Shown here piece after piece: positions 36,791 through 48,717 of a stretch of DNA of 64,000 nt. Source of the stretch: Symbiodinium natans (Eukaryota; Sar; Dinophyceae; Suessiales; Symbiodiniaceae); contig CAJNDS010000395.1 in the NCBI GenBank assembly GCA_905221605.1, positions 85,781-149,780 on the forward strand, written 5' to 3'. A model generated the notes under the pieces. It was not told the DNA's origin. It saw nothing but the letters and a program-made list of their open reading frames with translations, and did not search any database. Position 1 is the stretch's first letter, and each line of letters opens with the position of its first letter. The position numbers and the translations under genes are program-made.

Positions 36791-38680
36791 GGAGCTCCTG
36801 CACACTGGGGACCGAGAAGAACCGAAACCCTGGATTCGGGCCGAAGCAGACAGAGCCAGCTGCCTAACCGGGCCTGTGACTCAGGCAAGCATGGCAAGCC
36901 GAACAGCGAGGTGTCCTTGGAACCCCGGGCTCGCCCTGCTGGGGCTGGCGGGTTTGCATCACCGAGCACACATCCTCAGCCGAACAAGCAAGATAACAAT
37001 TGAGGAGTGGCGCGGAGAGCATGGTGGAGCAGCTCCTAGCCTGCTTCTAACAGCTGAATGCAGTCAAGAATCCTCGTCAACCGTGGCTTCACCCTCTATG
37101 GCTGCACCGGAGGCTACTCGCAGGCAGTAGCAGCATCCTTCGCGACAGATCACTCTCAACTGGTTAGACTTTGTTTCAATCCTATCTGACCCGCTCCTGC
37201 CACACGAACGAGCCACCGGAGCATCGCTCAAGCACGCGAGCTGCGACCTAGGCTAAGACAGATGAGCTGGTGTCCCAGAGACACTCCTGCTGGACTTACG
37301 GTCCCGCGTTCGCATCACACTGCATCCAACAAGAAGGGCTGCAAAATGGCGAGGTTTCAAAACCAAGCAGCATCTGCCACCAAGCATGGCCTTGGCAATG
37401 CGAACACACACTTTTCTGTGTCTTGAACCATGGATGCAATGCTTGGGTTACATGGAATGGGGCGCTTGCCAACAAACTCCCCACGGAGGTCTACTCGTGA
37501 TCATGCAGGTACTGTATCCTACCATATCTACACAAAGACTCCCAGACAGGCTCACATGTCGGTGGCCCAAACCCCCGGTTGCTGGGAGGGGACCCCCAAC
37601 CCCGACCGCCCCTGTCACAAAACCTTGTCTCGAAAGAAGAAAGTACGCTGAGGGAGCTGCAGAAGCGCTCTTGAAAAGGTTCGGTCTCGAAGCCGCGCCG
37701 AACGCGGCTTGGGCCAAGAGTTGCGACATTCGAGGATGCAAAACTCAACTTCCCGAATCAGGCCCACAGCTCAAGAGCTCCAATATTCTAGCGTCACTAC
37801 AGGCTGGACGCAAATATCTCCCACTTGGATATAGAATCATCTACTCTATTCTACTCTCCAACATGAAGCCCCGAGGCCAAATCAAGTGTGCAAGCATAAT
37901 TACGCCATACCTCAAGGCTAAAGGTGCCCTCAACTTGAACAACCCTCGATGTGCATGAGACAGTCTTCTCACGCCAGGGATATACGAGTCTCGGTCAAAG
38001 CATGAGGTGCTTGCCTCCTAAGTGCTAAGAGGCTAAGACGGGGACGCTATCTGACTGTGTCTCTTCAGACGCTGAGTCGCTGCGCAAGCGACCTCAGCCC
38101 TGGCCTGGCCTCCTCACACCGAAAATTATATATATATATAGATATATATATATACATATTTATATTTGTATATATGTTTATGTATGTCTATGCTGATGCT
38201 CACGAGCAAGGCCACCTTTGTAGCGTCCCGGGTATGTGCTTTCTCTGCTATCACGGCACACAGCCATGAACTGGCAGCGGGCATCCAGCTGCAGCTCTGC
38301 TCAGGCACTCAAGGATTCTGCTCAATGCTCGCGCTAGTGGCATCAAGAACTTTGAGAACAAGACTTCGGCACTAAGTGGCAAGATCCGTCAACTCCAAGC
38401 CCTACATTGCCCTACATCTAAACCACGACACAAGAGGAGAGCGCCCTGCACTGCGGATGCCGGTTCATTAACGACTCAGCCGCGCAGCGACTCATTCGCC
38501 TGCAAGTGCTGAAGCTGTCACAACACCATGAAGAAAGGGGACCTCGATGGATCTACACAGACATCGAAACCTACCAACACCCAGTGCCCGAGTCTCACTT
38601 GACCGTACTACATTAGGACCATGCTGCTTTCCCATGAATGTCCGGGGAATGTGTGCACTGCGAGCCCGGCCACTGCTCAC
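36791..38680. other. Host DNA, no confident gene
   Basis: A frame of about 120 codons is open on the plus strand (36759-37130) and another on 37386-37958, without domain matches. 38120-38200 holds a TA-rich microsatellite. The plus-strand frames disagree with the minus-strand trend of the region. Confidence 0.35.
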
Positions 38681-38732
38681 TCGTAAATCCACTTTGTCTC
38701 GTTGGTGGAGATATTTCGCCAGTAGAACTTGC
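38681..38732 (-). CDS. WW-type exon 5 (host)
   Basis: The exon codes GKFYWRNISTNETKWIYE after an acceptor CGCCGAG|GCAAGTTC and ends at a donor-like CGA|GTGAGC. Two aromatic residues, Asn, Thr-Asn-Glu-Thr and Trp in this spacing match the core of a WW domain. The exon start (AG|G-CA-TTCTAC) matches the other WW-type exons below. WW domains bind proline-rich peptides. Confidence 0.45.
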
Positions 38733-39271
38733 CTCGGCGTTTCGTGCAACTTGCGCGTGTTGCAGTCCAGAGAATGCATAGTCCCAAGATTCGCGAAGCT
38801 TGGGGGTGCATTGGCTGCTTTTGGGCACATTACCACCCTCCAGGGAGCCTACAACCCTAAACCCTAAACCCTACACCCTAAACCCAGCAGCATTAAGGCA
38901 TCCGCCAGGGTGGCTCGAAGATTCCTCGTCAGCCGCTGCTGGGTGCAGGACACGCACTTTAGTCAAGAAGCAAGTCCCGGCATAGTTTTTCGCTGTACAT
39001 ACTAATTACTAGTCTCTATCCGCGCCCGCAGGTTTGTTCCCAGAAGCAGGCAAAGCGGGAAACCTTCGGCAAAATCCAAAATCCACCAACCAACCATTGT
39101 CATACCGTCATAATTACAACCAAAGATCGGACTAACATCAGCGGCAGCTGCGTAAATTGATCATTTTGGGCCCAGGAGACCAGGAGGCACAGCAGTCTTC
39201 TCAAAAAAAGAGACATGCCGATGGCCGCAAACTACACTACTATTGACTACGTAATGTCTGTGACATCTGTG

Positions 39272-39378
39272 ATGTGGGAACTTACGAAAATAAGGGACCC
39301 CTATAATGGACCCCCAAAAAATAGGATTCCCTGATAATAATGACCTCAATAAGGTACCCCTATTTTCGGAAACCCCCA
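39272..39378. repeat. MITE-like inverted-repeat element
   Basis: A short element of about 105 bp. The left end, GTGGGAACTTACGAAAATAA, and the right end, TATTTTCGGAAACCCCCAC, are inverted copies of each other. A second copy lies at 59808-59908. Confidence 0.55.
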
Positions 39379-41035
39379 CATAGGTGGAGGGGGTTCTTAA
39401 ACCACTACATGATGCCACCGAGAGTCATGTCTCTCCCACTCATCGTTTGGCTTTGGCTCATCTGTTGGTTTTGGCCGCTCCCACTGCGTCTCCTACACAT
39501 GGAGGAGGAACAGCTTGTACGCCATCACTGATTTCAGATGCATCGCGTGCGGTCAGAACTCTAAGATAAGATATGAGTTCGATGCAGGACCGAGCCTCCG
39601 TCTTTGTGTTCCTGTAATAGGACCTGGCATGAGAATTCAGAGCACGACAGCTTCCATGCCGCTCATGTCGAACCAGAGGAGGCCAATAAGTAGAGGCCAG
39701 GAACATGCTCAACACTGCCCCCCTCGTCTGCACACGCACACACACAGAGACGCACACACATCTATAGATCATCATGTCAACCATGTTGCCAAGCTATCCA
39801 AAGCTAGGTCCTCATGCGTAGTGAACGTGCCGGAAGCACTTTCCCGGGTACTTCGTGGATGGGAGCAGTTCCCATCCATCAGGGAGTGGCCCGAGGTTGT
39901 CCTAGCGTCAACACTGCACCCTGCAACGTGGCTACTCTACATGTACCACTCATGTACCACTATCTCCTGGCATCTTGCAACCAAAGAGCCGGTTTATCCT
40001 AGGTTCAAGCCCAAAGCCGGTGAATAGATGGATTTGCGATGATACCAACAATGGCACAGGGCTGACAGCCACTTTCATGGCTGACTTGGCAAGCTCAATC
40101 CTGCTATACTGGGGCTACTCGTGAATCGGGGTGGGGGGGCTCCAACCGACCGAGAACTTACACCTGCCGCTACACTGCTACTTTTTGCATGTGCTACTTG
40201 TACTACTTCTGACTTTCTGTATGCAAGTCGTGCCTACTAGTGACAAGTATAGTATGAGGAGAGCCAGCATACAAACCGTTGCGGCGGCCTCACTGGCGCC
40301 CAGGTTCGGTGCTGAGCTGGGGCGGACGCTTGGCCTACAAGCAGAATGAATCGGAGTGAGCTGCAGACAACTGGGTTGTCATACAGACGTGGGACTAACG
40401 GCTGACAAATTGCTCTGAGCAGACGCGACAATATGACAGTGCAAAACACATGTTATGAATTATGAACATGAAAAGCCGAAGAGGTCTGCTTCGGGACATG
40501 CTGGCACCAAGGCAACGCACTCCTTTGCATTATCCGCAGCTTCACTGGTAGTCACTGATCATGAGCCAGTGAGGTATTTGTGGCTTTCAGCGGGCACTTG
40601 AGGGCACAGATTCAGAAGACCGTCGGAGAGTGTCGGAGAGTGCCCTCACCTATCTTGACTCCAACGCACCCTCGTACGCTTAGCAGGGTTTGGGGCAACA
40701 CATCTGGGCAACGACATGCATCTGACGACTTTTGCCTCAAGAGAGAGGCGGCTTCTTTGCCGGTGTATCAAAAAAGGAGAGAACAAAACAAAACCAAAAA
40801 TGTGAGAATAGGAGCACGAAAGGGAAAGAGTCCGAAAGAGTCTGAAAAGAGTCTGAAAAGAGCCTGAGAAGACTCCGAAAAAGAGCCTGAAAAGAGTCTA
40901 CCCTAAACCCTAAACCCTAAACCCTGAAAAGAGCCTGAAAAGAGCCTGAAAAGGGCGAGAGACACAAACAGGGCTTCGTGCAATTGGCCCGGCCTGCTGG
41001 GCGTGGAGGCCTCCACGGGTGCCTCTAAGGGTGGC

Positions 41036-41215
41036 GGTTTAGGGTGGTTGGTTTAGGGTTTAGGGTTTAGGGTTTAGGGTTTAGGGTTTAGGGTTTAGGG
41101 TTTAGGGTTTAGGGTTTAGGGTTTAGGGTTTAGCGTTTAGGGTTTAGGGTTTAGGGTTCAGGGTTCAGGGTTCAAGGTTTAGGGTTTAGGGTTCAGGGTT
41201 TAGGGTTTCGGGTGC
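41036..41215. repeat. Longest TTTAGGG array of the window
   Basis: Roughly 24 heptamers, mostly exact TTTAGGG, then GTTCAGGG variants at the right end. It is interstitial (host sequence on both sides), so it is not a chromosome end. Confidence 0.9.
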
Positions 41216-42639
41216 AGAGAAATCTCAGCTCAGTCATTACAACTTCCTTCTCTTGGTCTTCATGTTATGCAGCGCGCAGTCGATTGCATAGCAATGAACG
41301 TGATTTCGTTTGTGGATGCTGTTGTCTTTGATTCCTCAGACAGGTTCTACACCAGAGCATGTCAGGCATACAGGGTTTAACGCAGGCGTTCCAACTTTCG
41401 AGGATCTCCTTTGGTGCTTCTTCCCTTTTCAACTTTCCATCCGCGTTTCGAGACTTGTATCGGATGCCACGGCCCTTTGATGCGCACGCCCGTTTGTAGC
41501 TGCTTTTGTGTGAGAAGTTGAGGTTTGGGTGTGCTGCTCAGATCAGTATCTTTGTTTCTAACAAGCTTGGGCAGCCATGGCGCGTAGCATATAACCGCGT
41601 CCGAAGTCCAACAAACCATAAGCCAAGAAGCCAAGGTGCTGGACAGAAGCCGAAGAAGCCAAAGAAGCCAATGAGCCCAAGTACAGCACGTGCAAAGAAC
41701 CCCAAAATGAGTCCCTATATTGCCCTTATAAGGAAGACTACATGTTTAACTTTTTCGGCCAAGAGCAGAACGGAATTGTTGCATTCCTACTTAATGCTAA
41801 GCTGGAATGAACCCCCCCTTCTATAGAAACACACATGATCAGCTTGCGCCAGTGGAGAATTGGTTCCAACTCAGGTCGCGGCCATTGCAGTTGTGGACCT
41901 GTGCAAGAGGGAAAGTCAGCCTTACGTGAATTTATGGGCCGCAGACATCTTTCTCAATGTCGGCTTTTCGCGTCTCGACTTCAGTTGCTGTGCAAACTCT
42001 TTTCCCTGAACCGTAAAGGCCCGGAACCCTAGACATCCCTAAAGCTCAACAATCTTCTTATCTCATAATTATGTTATACAATAGAATATATTGTACCACA
42101 TCATACTATACTATACTATACTATACTATACTATACTCTACTATATTCTATTCCATTATATTATTTCGCCCTACCTTGCGGGGGAAGGTTGGCCCTCCAC
42201 GGCGGCCTCCGCAGGAGCGTGTTCGGATGTTTCGGGTTGTTGCGATTTCTGGGGTATCGCTAGAGGGTTCAGGGCTCCAGGAACTTGGTGTCGCAAAAAG
42301 GGTTTGGACCTGAAATGAGAACTCGCCGTTTAATTACCATGCAAGCCTTTTAATGTGAACGAATCAAACAAATCAAACAAAAAGAGCAAAGCTGAAACCT
42401 GAAATTCAGCAACTGAGGAGGGTGTCAAGCCTTGTCAAATGGCAAGGCACAACTGGGAGGCTTCTCCGTGCTCTCGCCGGTCGCCTGTTTTTGCAGAACC
42501 GCAGGAAAGGACGGCCACGGCTACAGGCATGCCAGACTCTGTGTGATCGAGCGTCCTTGCGGGAATTAGACCTAGGATATGCCAGAGCATGTAGAGAAAA
42601 ATCGTAATGGGCAGGCGCAGATGTCACTCACTAGGTGCA

Positions 42640-42702
42640 GCAGCTTATGCGCACTCTCATGCAACCCGGCAGCCAGGGCCTGGTTGTAATAGTAGTACTG
42701 AC
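42640..42702 (-). CDS. WW-type exon 4 (host, partial)
   Basis: After an acceptor CTGAAAG the exon reads GQYYYYNQALAAGLHES. The four-Tyr run and Asn resemble the beta-2/beta-3 core of a WW domain, although the second Trp is missing. It may be degenerate. Confidence 0.35.
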
Positions 42703-42959
42703 CTTTCAGAACATTGCAGGACTTCCGCGTACAACTTCCTCACAACTAGAGCTGAACTGCAACTGCGACCGGAGATTGCAACTTGCAACACAGCCGCATT
42801 TTGTCCGTCGCACGACACCAAAGCTCCCCTAAACCCTAAATCCTAAACCCGAAGCCCTAAACCCTAAACCCGTCCTTGCGCAGCGGGGGCCTGGGTTGGA
42901 TGAAGACCGGCAGAGCTGCCACGGCGCTTTGACGACAGGCGGCTTGATCTGCACAGGCC

Positions 42960-43019
42960 AGAGTCTTATATATATATATATATATATATACATATATCCA
43001 CATATAAATATAAATATAA

Positions 43020-43050
<31 letters not shown>

Positions 43051-43977
43051 TATTCTATGTAGCAAGTACTCGTCAGTCTACACCATAGTTTCATGTAATG
43101 TAACTTTTTTTACGAGAATTGAGAACGCAAAGCAAATACTACTTCACATACAAAATGCTTCATATAACATTTTATACACATATACATACATATGATAGAT
43201 AGTATGTTGAATATATGCAGCACGATATGCTACCGTTATTGTTGTCATGAATTTTCTAGATGTTATAGACGTTCCAGTGCATACCGTTCAAATTATCATA
43301 GGCTTCAGATGTTTTGCTATGTTATGGCATTGCATAGTCTGACAGATTTAATACATAGATGTTAGAAACTACAGGTTATATACTATGTATTCTATGTCGT
43401 GTATTACATATTATGCAATACTTACTTGGTAGTACCAGACATACTGTGTATATCTATATAACAGGATTTATTGGAACTTATATATACACCTTATTATACC
43501 GAATATATATATATATATGCTACATCAAGCAATATTCCTGTACATGATGTTGTATTGTGTGGTATTCTACATATCTATATATATATATACATTTGTGTGG
43601 TAGAAAACAAACTCAATTATCTACAGCTTAGTCTTCATATCTGCCTTTCGTATAATATTTTTCGACGGATGCGGGTTCTATAAGGTCACTGTTAGACTGT
43701 TTTTGGGGAGCTATGGTCGACATTCCGGGTTGCTTTTTAGGAATAGTTTTAGAGTGCGACCTCGCCAAATATTTTACTCTCCTTTGTGATTAGACGGCTT
43801 TTCGGCTTTCAGAATTTGCTACGAGTAGTGGCACTGTCAAACCCTGGAACCCGCTAAGCATTGCCTCGCAGGACATGCGGCCATGAGCAGTCCAGAAGCG
43901 ACAAGTGCAGGGTATACATATACTTCCTGTTGGTTGGGAAGGAATGGGGTGTTACTGCAGTTAGTCTAACTGGTCCG
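42960..43977. repeat. TA-rich microsatellite region
   Basis: (TA)n and ATAAATA-type repeats at 42966-43056, followed by very AT-rich DNA to about 43680 with more (TA)n at about 43505 and 43575. No gene is seen. Confidence 0.7.
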
Positions 43978-44020
43978 GCCTCAACCGCACCATTCACAGG
44001 GTTGAAATAGTAGAAGTGCC
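43978..44020 (-). CDS. WW-type exon 3 (host, partial)
   Basis: After GAAGCCAG|G the exon reads GHFYYFNPVNGAVEA, again with an aromatic pair, Asn-Pro and a turn like WW beta-2/beta-3. It shares the exon-start phase with exons 2, 4 and 5. Confidence 0.4.
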
Positions 44021-44668
44021 CTGGCTTCGACCTGGCAAAACATTCGCATATCCACGGATTCGCTGATCAGGATAGGCCCCGAACCAAAAATTCTCTAAGT
44101 CCTTGATGACTCGTAACCGCACGGGCACACTGGCATCGTTGTAGCCTAGACTTCTCCTTAAAAGGATGCAACAGTCACCCCCCACCCCCCACCCGACCCC
44201 TACGACCCCCGCCCCCCACCCCCACCCCTCCTTCCCCTGAAAACTGTGCACGGCGGGGCTTCGACTCGTGGCGTTCCCATGGGATGCCTTCCACCTCCTT
44301 GAGCTCCTTGAGCTCCTTGAGCGTGCTATCAGAGAAGGGTTGTTCCGACTCCGATTCACGGGATTTCGCTGGGATTTCTCGATGCTACCAAGAGGCCAAG
44401 GACTTGCTGGCAGTCGTGTTTGAAGGGGCTGAAGAACCATCCTGAGCTCAGAGAATCTCAGAAGACACGGGTTCTTACGGACATATGGAATCTTATGATC
44501 TTATGAAGAATACTTGGGTCCTTATAGCTATGCAGAATACTTGAGTCCCAAAATAAGATGCTCCATGATGCATGGCTGCAGGGCCGTGTAGGATTCATGT
44601 CCCCATTCCCTGCCTCGTCGTTTAGGATCTTCACGCCTTGGGGCCGTTCGACTCGGGTCTCACCTGCG

Positions 44669-44810
44669 GTTTAGGGTTTAGGGTTTGGGTTTTAGGGTTT
44701 TAGGGTTTTAGGGTTTTAGGGTTTTAGGGTTTTAGGGTTTTAGGGTTTTAGGGTTTTAGGGTTTTAGGGTTTTAGGGTTTTAGGGTTTTAGGGTTTGGGG
44801 TTTATAGGGT
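44669..44810. repeat. TTTTAGGG octamer array
   Basis: After two heptamers the repeats switch to TTTTAGGG, about 14 near-perfect octamers, before ending in GTTTGGGG variants. All other arrays in the window are heptameric TTTAGGG. Confidence 0.9.
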
Positions 44811-44849
44811 TTACAGTAGGGGCCACAAGGCCACAAGTGCTTGTGTGCC

Positions 44850-44929
44850 CTCTACTCTTGGTGCGCGCTGTGCCGAGGGCAAGAATGTGCCGACTTTGCC
44901 TGTTTCATGGTTGTGGTAGTAGAACTGAC
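44850..44929 (-). CDS. WW-type exon 2 (host)
   Basis: After the acceptor TTCGCCAG the exon reads GQFYYHNHETGKVG and runs on about 27 residues in all. GxFYYxNHETGK is the classical WW beta-2 to beta-3 segment (compare the usual YYxNHxTxxxxW), though the last Trp of the domain is not in view. This is the best of the WW-type exons here. Confidence 0.5.
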
Positions 44930-45431
44930 CTGGCGAAGCAAGACAAGCATGCACAAGGCAAATCCACCTGATGCATTTGCACAAAATACGGTCGAGCAGG
45001 TTCATTTCATGCTGCTTCGTACGTTTGGCAGATCGGTGCAAGGTGCTGATGGCCTGGATTGGATCTGGACGGCAGGCGCTCCCACACCGGAGGTTGTTCC
45101 TGCCAGCAGCACTGGTATCAACAAGTAGAATGAACTGGCAACAGCGCACAAAAATAAGCATGGGGGGGGGGTGGGGGGGCGGATGTCTGGGATTGGTTGG
45201 GGAATTGTTAGGAACATAGTAAGTAATCTATTGTATAATGTGAAGATGACAAGCAGTATATATATATATGGTACCCCCCCCCCAAAACCTACCGTTTCAT
45301 ACCCTTTTCTATGTCGAGACGTGTTTACTTTATTCGAAGCCGGATATATATATATATATGGACATATATCTATAGATATACATAAAATACGAAATAGCAA
45401 ATACTTAAAGACGCCGAAAAAATTTGGCAGG

Positions 45432-45900
45432 GCCAGGAGTTTTAAAACTCCTCTTGTGGCTAAGCAAGGAGTTTTAAAACTCCTGGCCCCGAAGATTGAA
45501 GATTGAAGATTCCCCAGAACTCTTTCCAGGAATCTTCAATCTTCAATCTTAGGGGCCGGGAGTTTTAAAACTCCTCTTGTGGCTAAGCAAGGAGTTTTAA
45601 AACTCCTGGCCCCGAAGATGGAAGATTGAAGATTCCCCAGAACTCTTTCCAGGAATCTTCAATCTTCAATCTTAGGGGCCGGGAGTTTTAAAACTCCTCT
45701 TGTGGCTAAGTAAGGAGTTTTAAAACTCCTGGCCCCGAAGATTGAAGACTGAAGATTCCTGGAAAGAGTTCCGGGGAATCTTCAATCTTCAATCTTCAGT
45801 GGCAGGAGTTTTAAAACTCCTCTCGTGGCTAAGCAAGGAGTTTTAAAACTCTTGGCCCCGACAATCTTCAATCTTCTGTGGCAGGAGTTTTAAAACGGGC
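45432..45900. repeat. Nested palindromic tandem repeat (about 120-bp unit)
   Basis: About four units. Each has two copies of the 16-bp palindrome GGAGTTTTAAAACTCC around CTTGTGGCTAAGCAA, then a long hairpin with arms GATTGAAGATT and AATCTTCAATC. In units 1 and 2 the hairpin loop reads CCCCAGAACTCTTTCCAGG. In unit 3 the loop is reversed: CCTGGAAAGAGTTCCGGGG. Confidence 0.9.
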
Positions 45901-46560
45901 CAGCCTGTTCAGATTGCGCGTTCAAGTTAATTGCAACCCTATATAGGGTTTCGGGGCTTCTCTGTAAAACGCTAAGCCCGGGACCTTTAAACCTTAACCC
46001 TATAGGGTTTGAAGGTTATGTGTTTCAGTTTAATTGCAGGCTTAGGTTGAAAATCATTTAGACCTTAACCCTATAAAGCTTCCAGGTTGCAGGTTTCGGT
46101 CTAATTGCACGTCAAGGGTTAAATACCAATATCTTAAACCCTAGACCTTGAATTAACCCATAAAGTTTAAGGGTTTCGGTGTATTGGCAGGTCAAGGTTT
46201 AAATGCCTATATCTTAAACCCTAAACCTTTAAATCTTAAACCTACAGGGTTTAAAGGTTAAAGAATTAGGCTTATTTGTTTCATCCTAAGGGTTTCGGGG
46301 CTTTTCTTTAAAACCCTAAACCCTGGATCGATAGGGGTTTAGAGTGCCTATATCTTAAACCCTATACCTTTAAACCTTAACCCTGCAAGGGTTAAAGGTT
46401 TCGCGTTTCCGTTGAGTTGTAGGTCAAGGTTTACATGTCTAAACTTAATCCTAAACCTTTAAACCTTAACCCTATAGGGTGTTTAAAGGTCCAGGGTTGA
46501 GGTTTAATTGCTTAACCCTACGTTAACACCCTAAACCCTGGACCGATAGGGTTTTGGAGA
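45901..46560. repeat. Degenerate repeats around AACCCTATAGGGTTT
   Basis: Six or so imperfect copies of about 100 bp built on the palindrome AACCCTATAGGGTTT, with TTTCGGTTTAATTGCAGGTC-like connecting segments. There is no gene. Confidence 0.75.
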
Positions 46561-46849
46561 ATAAGCCTGACAACACCCTTAAACAAACGCAGAACGCGCA
46601 GCGGAGTGAAGTAGAGGGGAGGGGGGGGGGAGGGGGGTGGTGGGGAGTGTTTTTTGGTCCTGCTTATTTTGGAAGACCGACCCCTGGCACCCTCTCCCCT
46701 TTTAATTAGAAGCAAACTAAGTCCTTATAAGCAAATTTGTTGTGTTGTGGAGATTGAGTACACAGATTACATGCCAACACGACTTCAATCTTTAGTTTGA
46801 GGGTCGATTCAAAACTGAATCGGCCGATTCAAGTTTGAATCGGACATAT

Positions 46850-48010
46850 TTTTATCATTATAGGGGATCCCGCTCTTTGGGACTTGGCGAGCAGGATTTA
46901 GGGAATAGGCGCTGAAGTGGGGAGTATCCCAAAGCATAGTCCCCAAATCCTATTTTCTAAGGGAGCGCAAATCTTATCACTAAGGCTTTAGCGTTAGCGA
47001 GAAGATTTATTGAGCAAGGTGGGCTTTTGTATGAGTTAGGGGGGGGGGTCTCATTTTTGGGGATTTAACCTCTTTAGGATTTGATGACTCCCTCCCACCC
47101 CCCCTTCCCCAATAGGATTTAGGGAGTAAAATTAAGAGAATAAGATTGAGGGATCCTTCTTTGTTGACTTTAGCGATAAGATCTACTGAGCAAGGTTCTT
47201 TGTTTTATGATGTAGAAGGAGAGCCTCATTTTTAAGATTTACAGTAAGGACCCCCCTCTTTAGGACACCCCTCTTTAGGGCTTAAGCAATAGGATTTAGA
47301 GAGTAAAACTAAGGGAATGCTTTTTAGGATTTAGGGGATCTCCTCTTTAGGATTTAGCCCCCCCCCCTCCCCCCTTTAGGCGGCCTTAGGGAGTTAATTT
47401 CAGGGAACCAGATCTAGGGATCCCGATAAGATTTTATCCGAGCATCTGTTTAATTGGCGGGACCCCCCCCCCCCTCCACCGCAATAAGTAAGAAAGGCAG
47501 GGCACTGCAATAATGAGACCATGGCAATGTATGCATTCTCTATTAAGCACATTAGGAATATATTGTAGTTTCGACGATCCAGACTGCAGCTCAGAAATCA
47601 AAAACGAAGCCTGCAGACAGATTTTTGAACACCCCCGGAAAATATTCTTTCAATGTGGCGGTATTTTCCCATACGGAAACCCCCGTAATGGAAAGCAGTC
47701 TCACAGCCGGATTTTCGACGAATAATATTTCTTTAAATGTGGAGGTAGTAATTCTCTTTGAGAATGCAGCGGCTCTCCTCTTCAGAAGTTCAAGACTTCC
47801 CTCTTTAGGGCTTTTAAAATCATGGGAATATGATTTAGGGACCCCGCTCTTTAGGCTTTAGCGAGAAGACTTAGTGAGCCATTTAGTGACCCACGGCCCC
47901 CCCGCCCGCCCGCCCCAGATTTAGGGACTGAGGGAATATGATTTAGGGAATACGATGTAGGGATCCCGTGCTTTCGGACCTAACGAGCAGGATTTTGGGA
48001 ACAGGCTTCA
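46850..48010. repeat. Degenerate GGATTTAGGGA repeats with poly-C/G tracts
   Basis: Many short, poorly aligned copies of AGGATTTAGGGATCCCGCTC and related pieces, broken by C- and G-runs (about 47041, 47090, 47355, 47462). No coding signature was found. Confidence 0.65.
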
Positions 48011-48309
48011 TTTTTTCGGAAATAGGGGTTTATGCAATGGAAAATTGTGCGAATATGGTTAAAGGATTTAGGGAGTCGGTCTCAATTTTAAAGCGTTTTG
48101 ATGTCACGCAAGTGTAGAAAATTAGAAAACGGTAGGTTTTGGAGGGGGGGGTAGCATATATATATATATATATGACATGTATGCAAAACATCACATAGTG
48201 GCCGAGGAGAAACACTGCAGAAAACTGAAGATGAACAAGATCCGGGATTCAAAAGACGTTGCGTTGTGTCTTGAATCCTGCGGAGCGCGTGCGCCCAACG
48301 TCATGCTGC

Positions 48310-48355
<46 letters not shown>

Positions 48356-48409
48356 TGCATATATATATACACACATAATTAATGTCATATATATATATAT
48401 ATATATATG

Positions 48410-48563
48410 CAAGCTCAGGCTCACTGAACTGGCGTTCAATCTCGGCCTTGTAATCCGGCGGCATGCTGACACGCATCTGCATCGAGCAGGTTTGAATAGC
48501 ATTACAAGCCTTGTTGATGCGTTTGTTTATTGCTGCACAAGTCGTCGCCATGCTGGCAAGCAC
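48410..48563 (-). CDS. Host exon next to WW-type exon 1, unrecognised
   Basis: The minus strand reads CNAIQTCSMQMRVSMPPDYK, then AEIERQFSEPEL, a protein-like run ending at a GC-donor-like GAGCTT|GCATAT just before a (TA)n tract. No domain is recognised. It lies immediately downstream of WW-type exon 1 and may be the same gene. Confidence 0.35.
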
Positions 48564-48612
48564 GACGTGCTGATGTCAACTGATGGCTCGATGGTCTTCA
48601 TGACTCTGTTAC

Positions 48613-48717
48613 ACAATAATCACGCTCTTCGCAAGGAACTGTCCACTCGACAGGAGCCACCTCTCCGCTGTCCACATCAATGTAATAGGCCGACCCATCA
48701 GTCCTCTCAATCCTGCA
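48613..48717 (-). CDS. WW-type exon 1 (host)
   Basis: The exon reads CRIERTDGSAYYIDVDSGEV, then APVEWTVPCEERDYC, about 35 residues, and ends at TGT|GTAACA, a GT donor. DGSAYY-x-DVDSGE-x4-EW-x-VP has the spacing of a whole WW domain after its first Trp. With exons 2-5 it suggests one long gene, or several, built of WW-type modules. Confidence 0.5.

Larger units (their letters stand above)
38733..42639. other. Host DNA with repeats, no confident gene
   Basis: It contains a MITE-like repeat (39272-39378), telomere-like arrays at 38858-38885, 40905-40925 and 41036-41215, a run of GAGCCTGAAAAGAGT-type repeats (about 40830-40950), and a TACTA-type microsatellite (about 42100-42150). No domain-bearing frame was found. 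Confidence 0.4.

Noticed and set aside
36167-36805. Single-exon gene of 212 codons
   Set aside because: Its N-terminal part contains an exon shared with copy A, so the rest is probably intron read-through of copy B.
42829-43195. Protein-like frames in TA repeats (Tyr/Ile runs)
   Set aside because: They are microsatellite translation only. The same applies to the frames at 48177-48563 over (TA)n, to the GT-repeat frames after 63370 and to the CA-repeat frames near 54480.
41036-44810. True chromosome end
   Set aside because: The TTTAGGG and TTTTAGGG arrays are short, occur in both orientations across the window, and are flanked by ordinary sequence.
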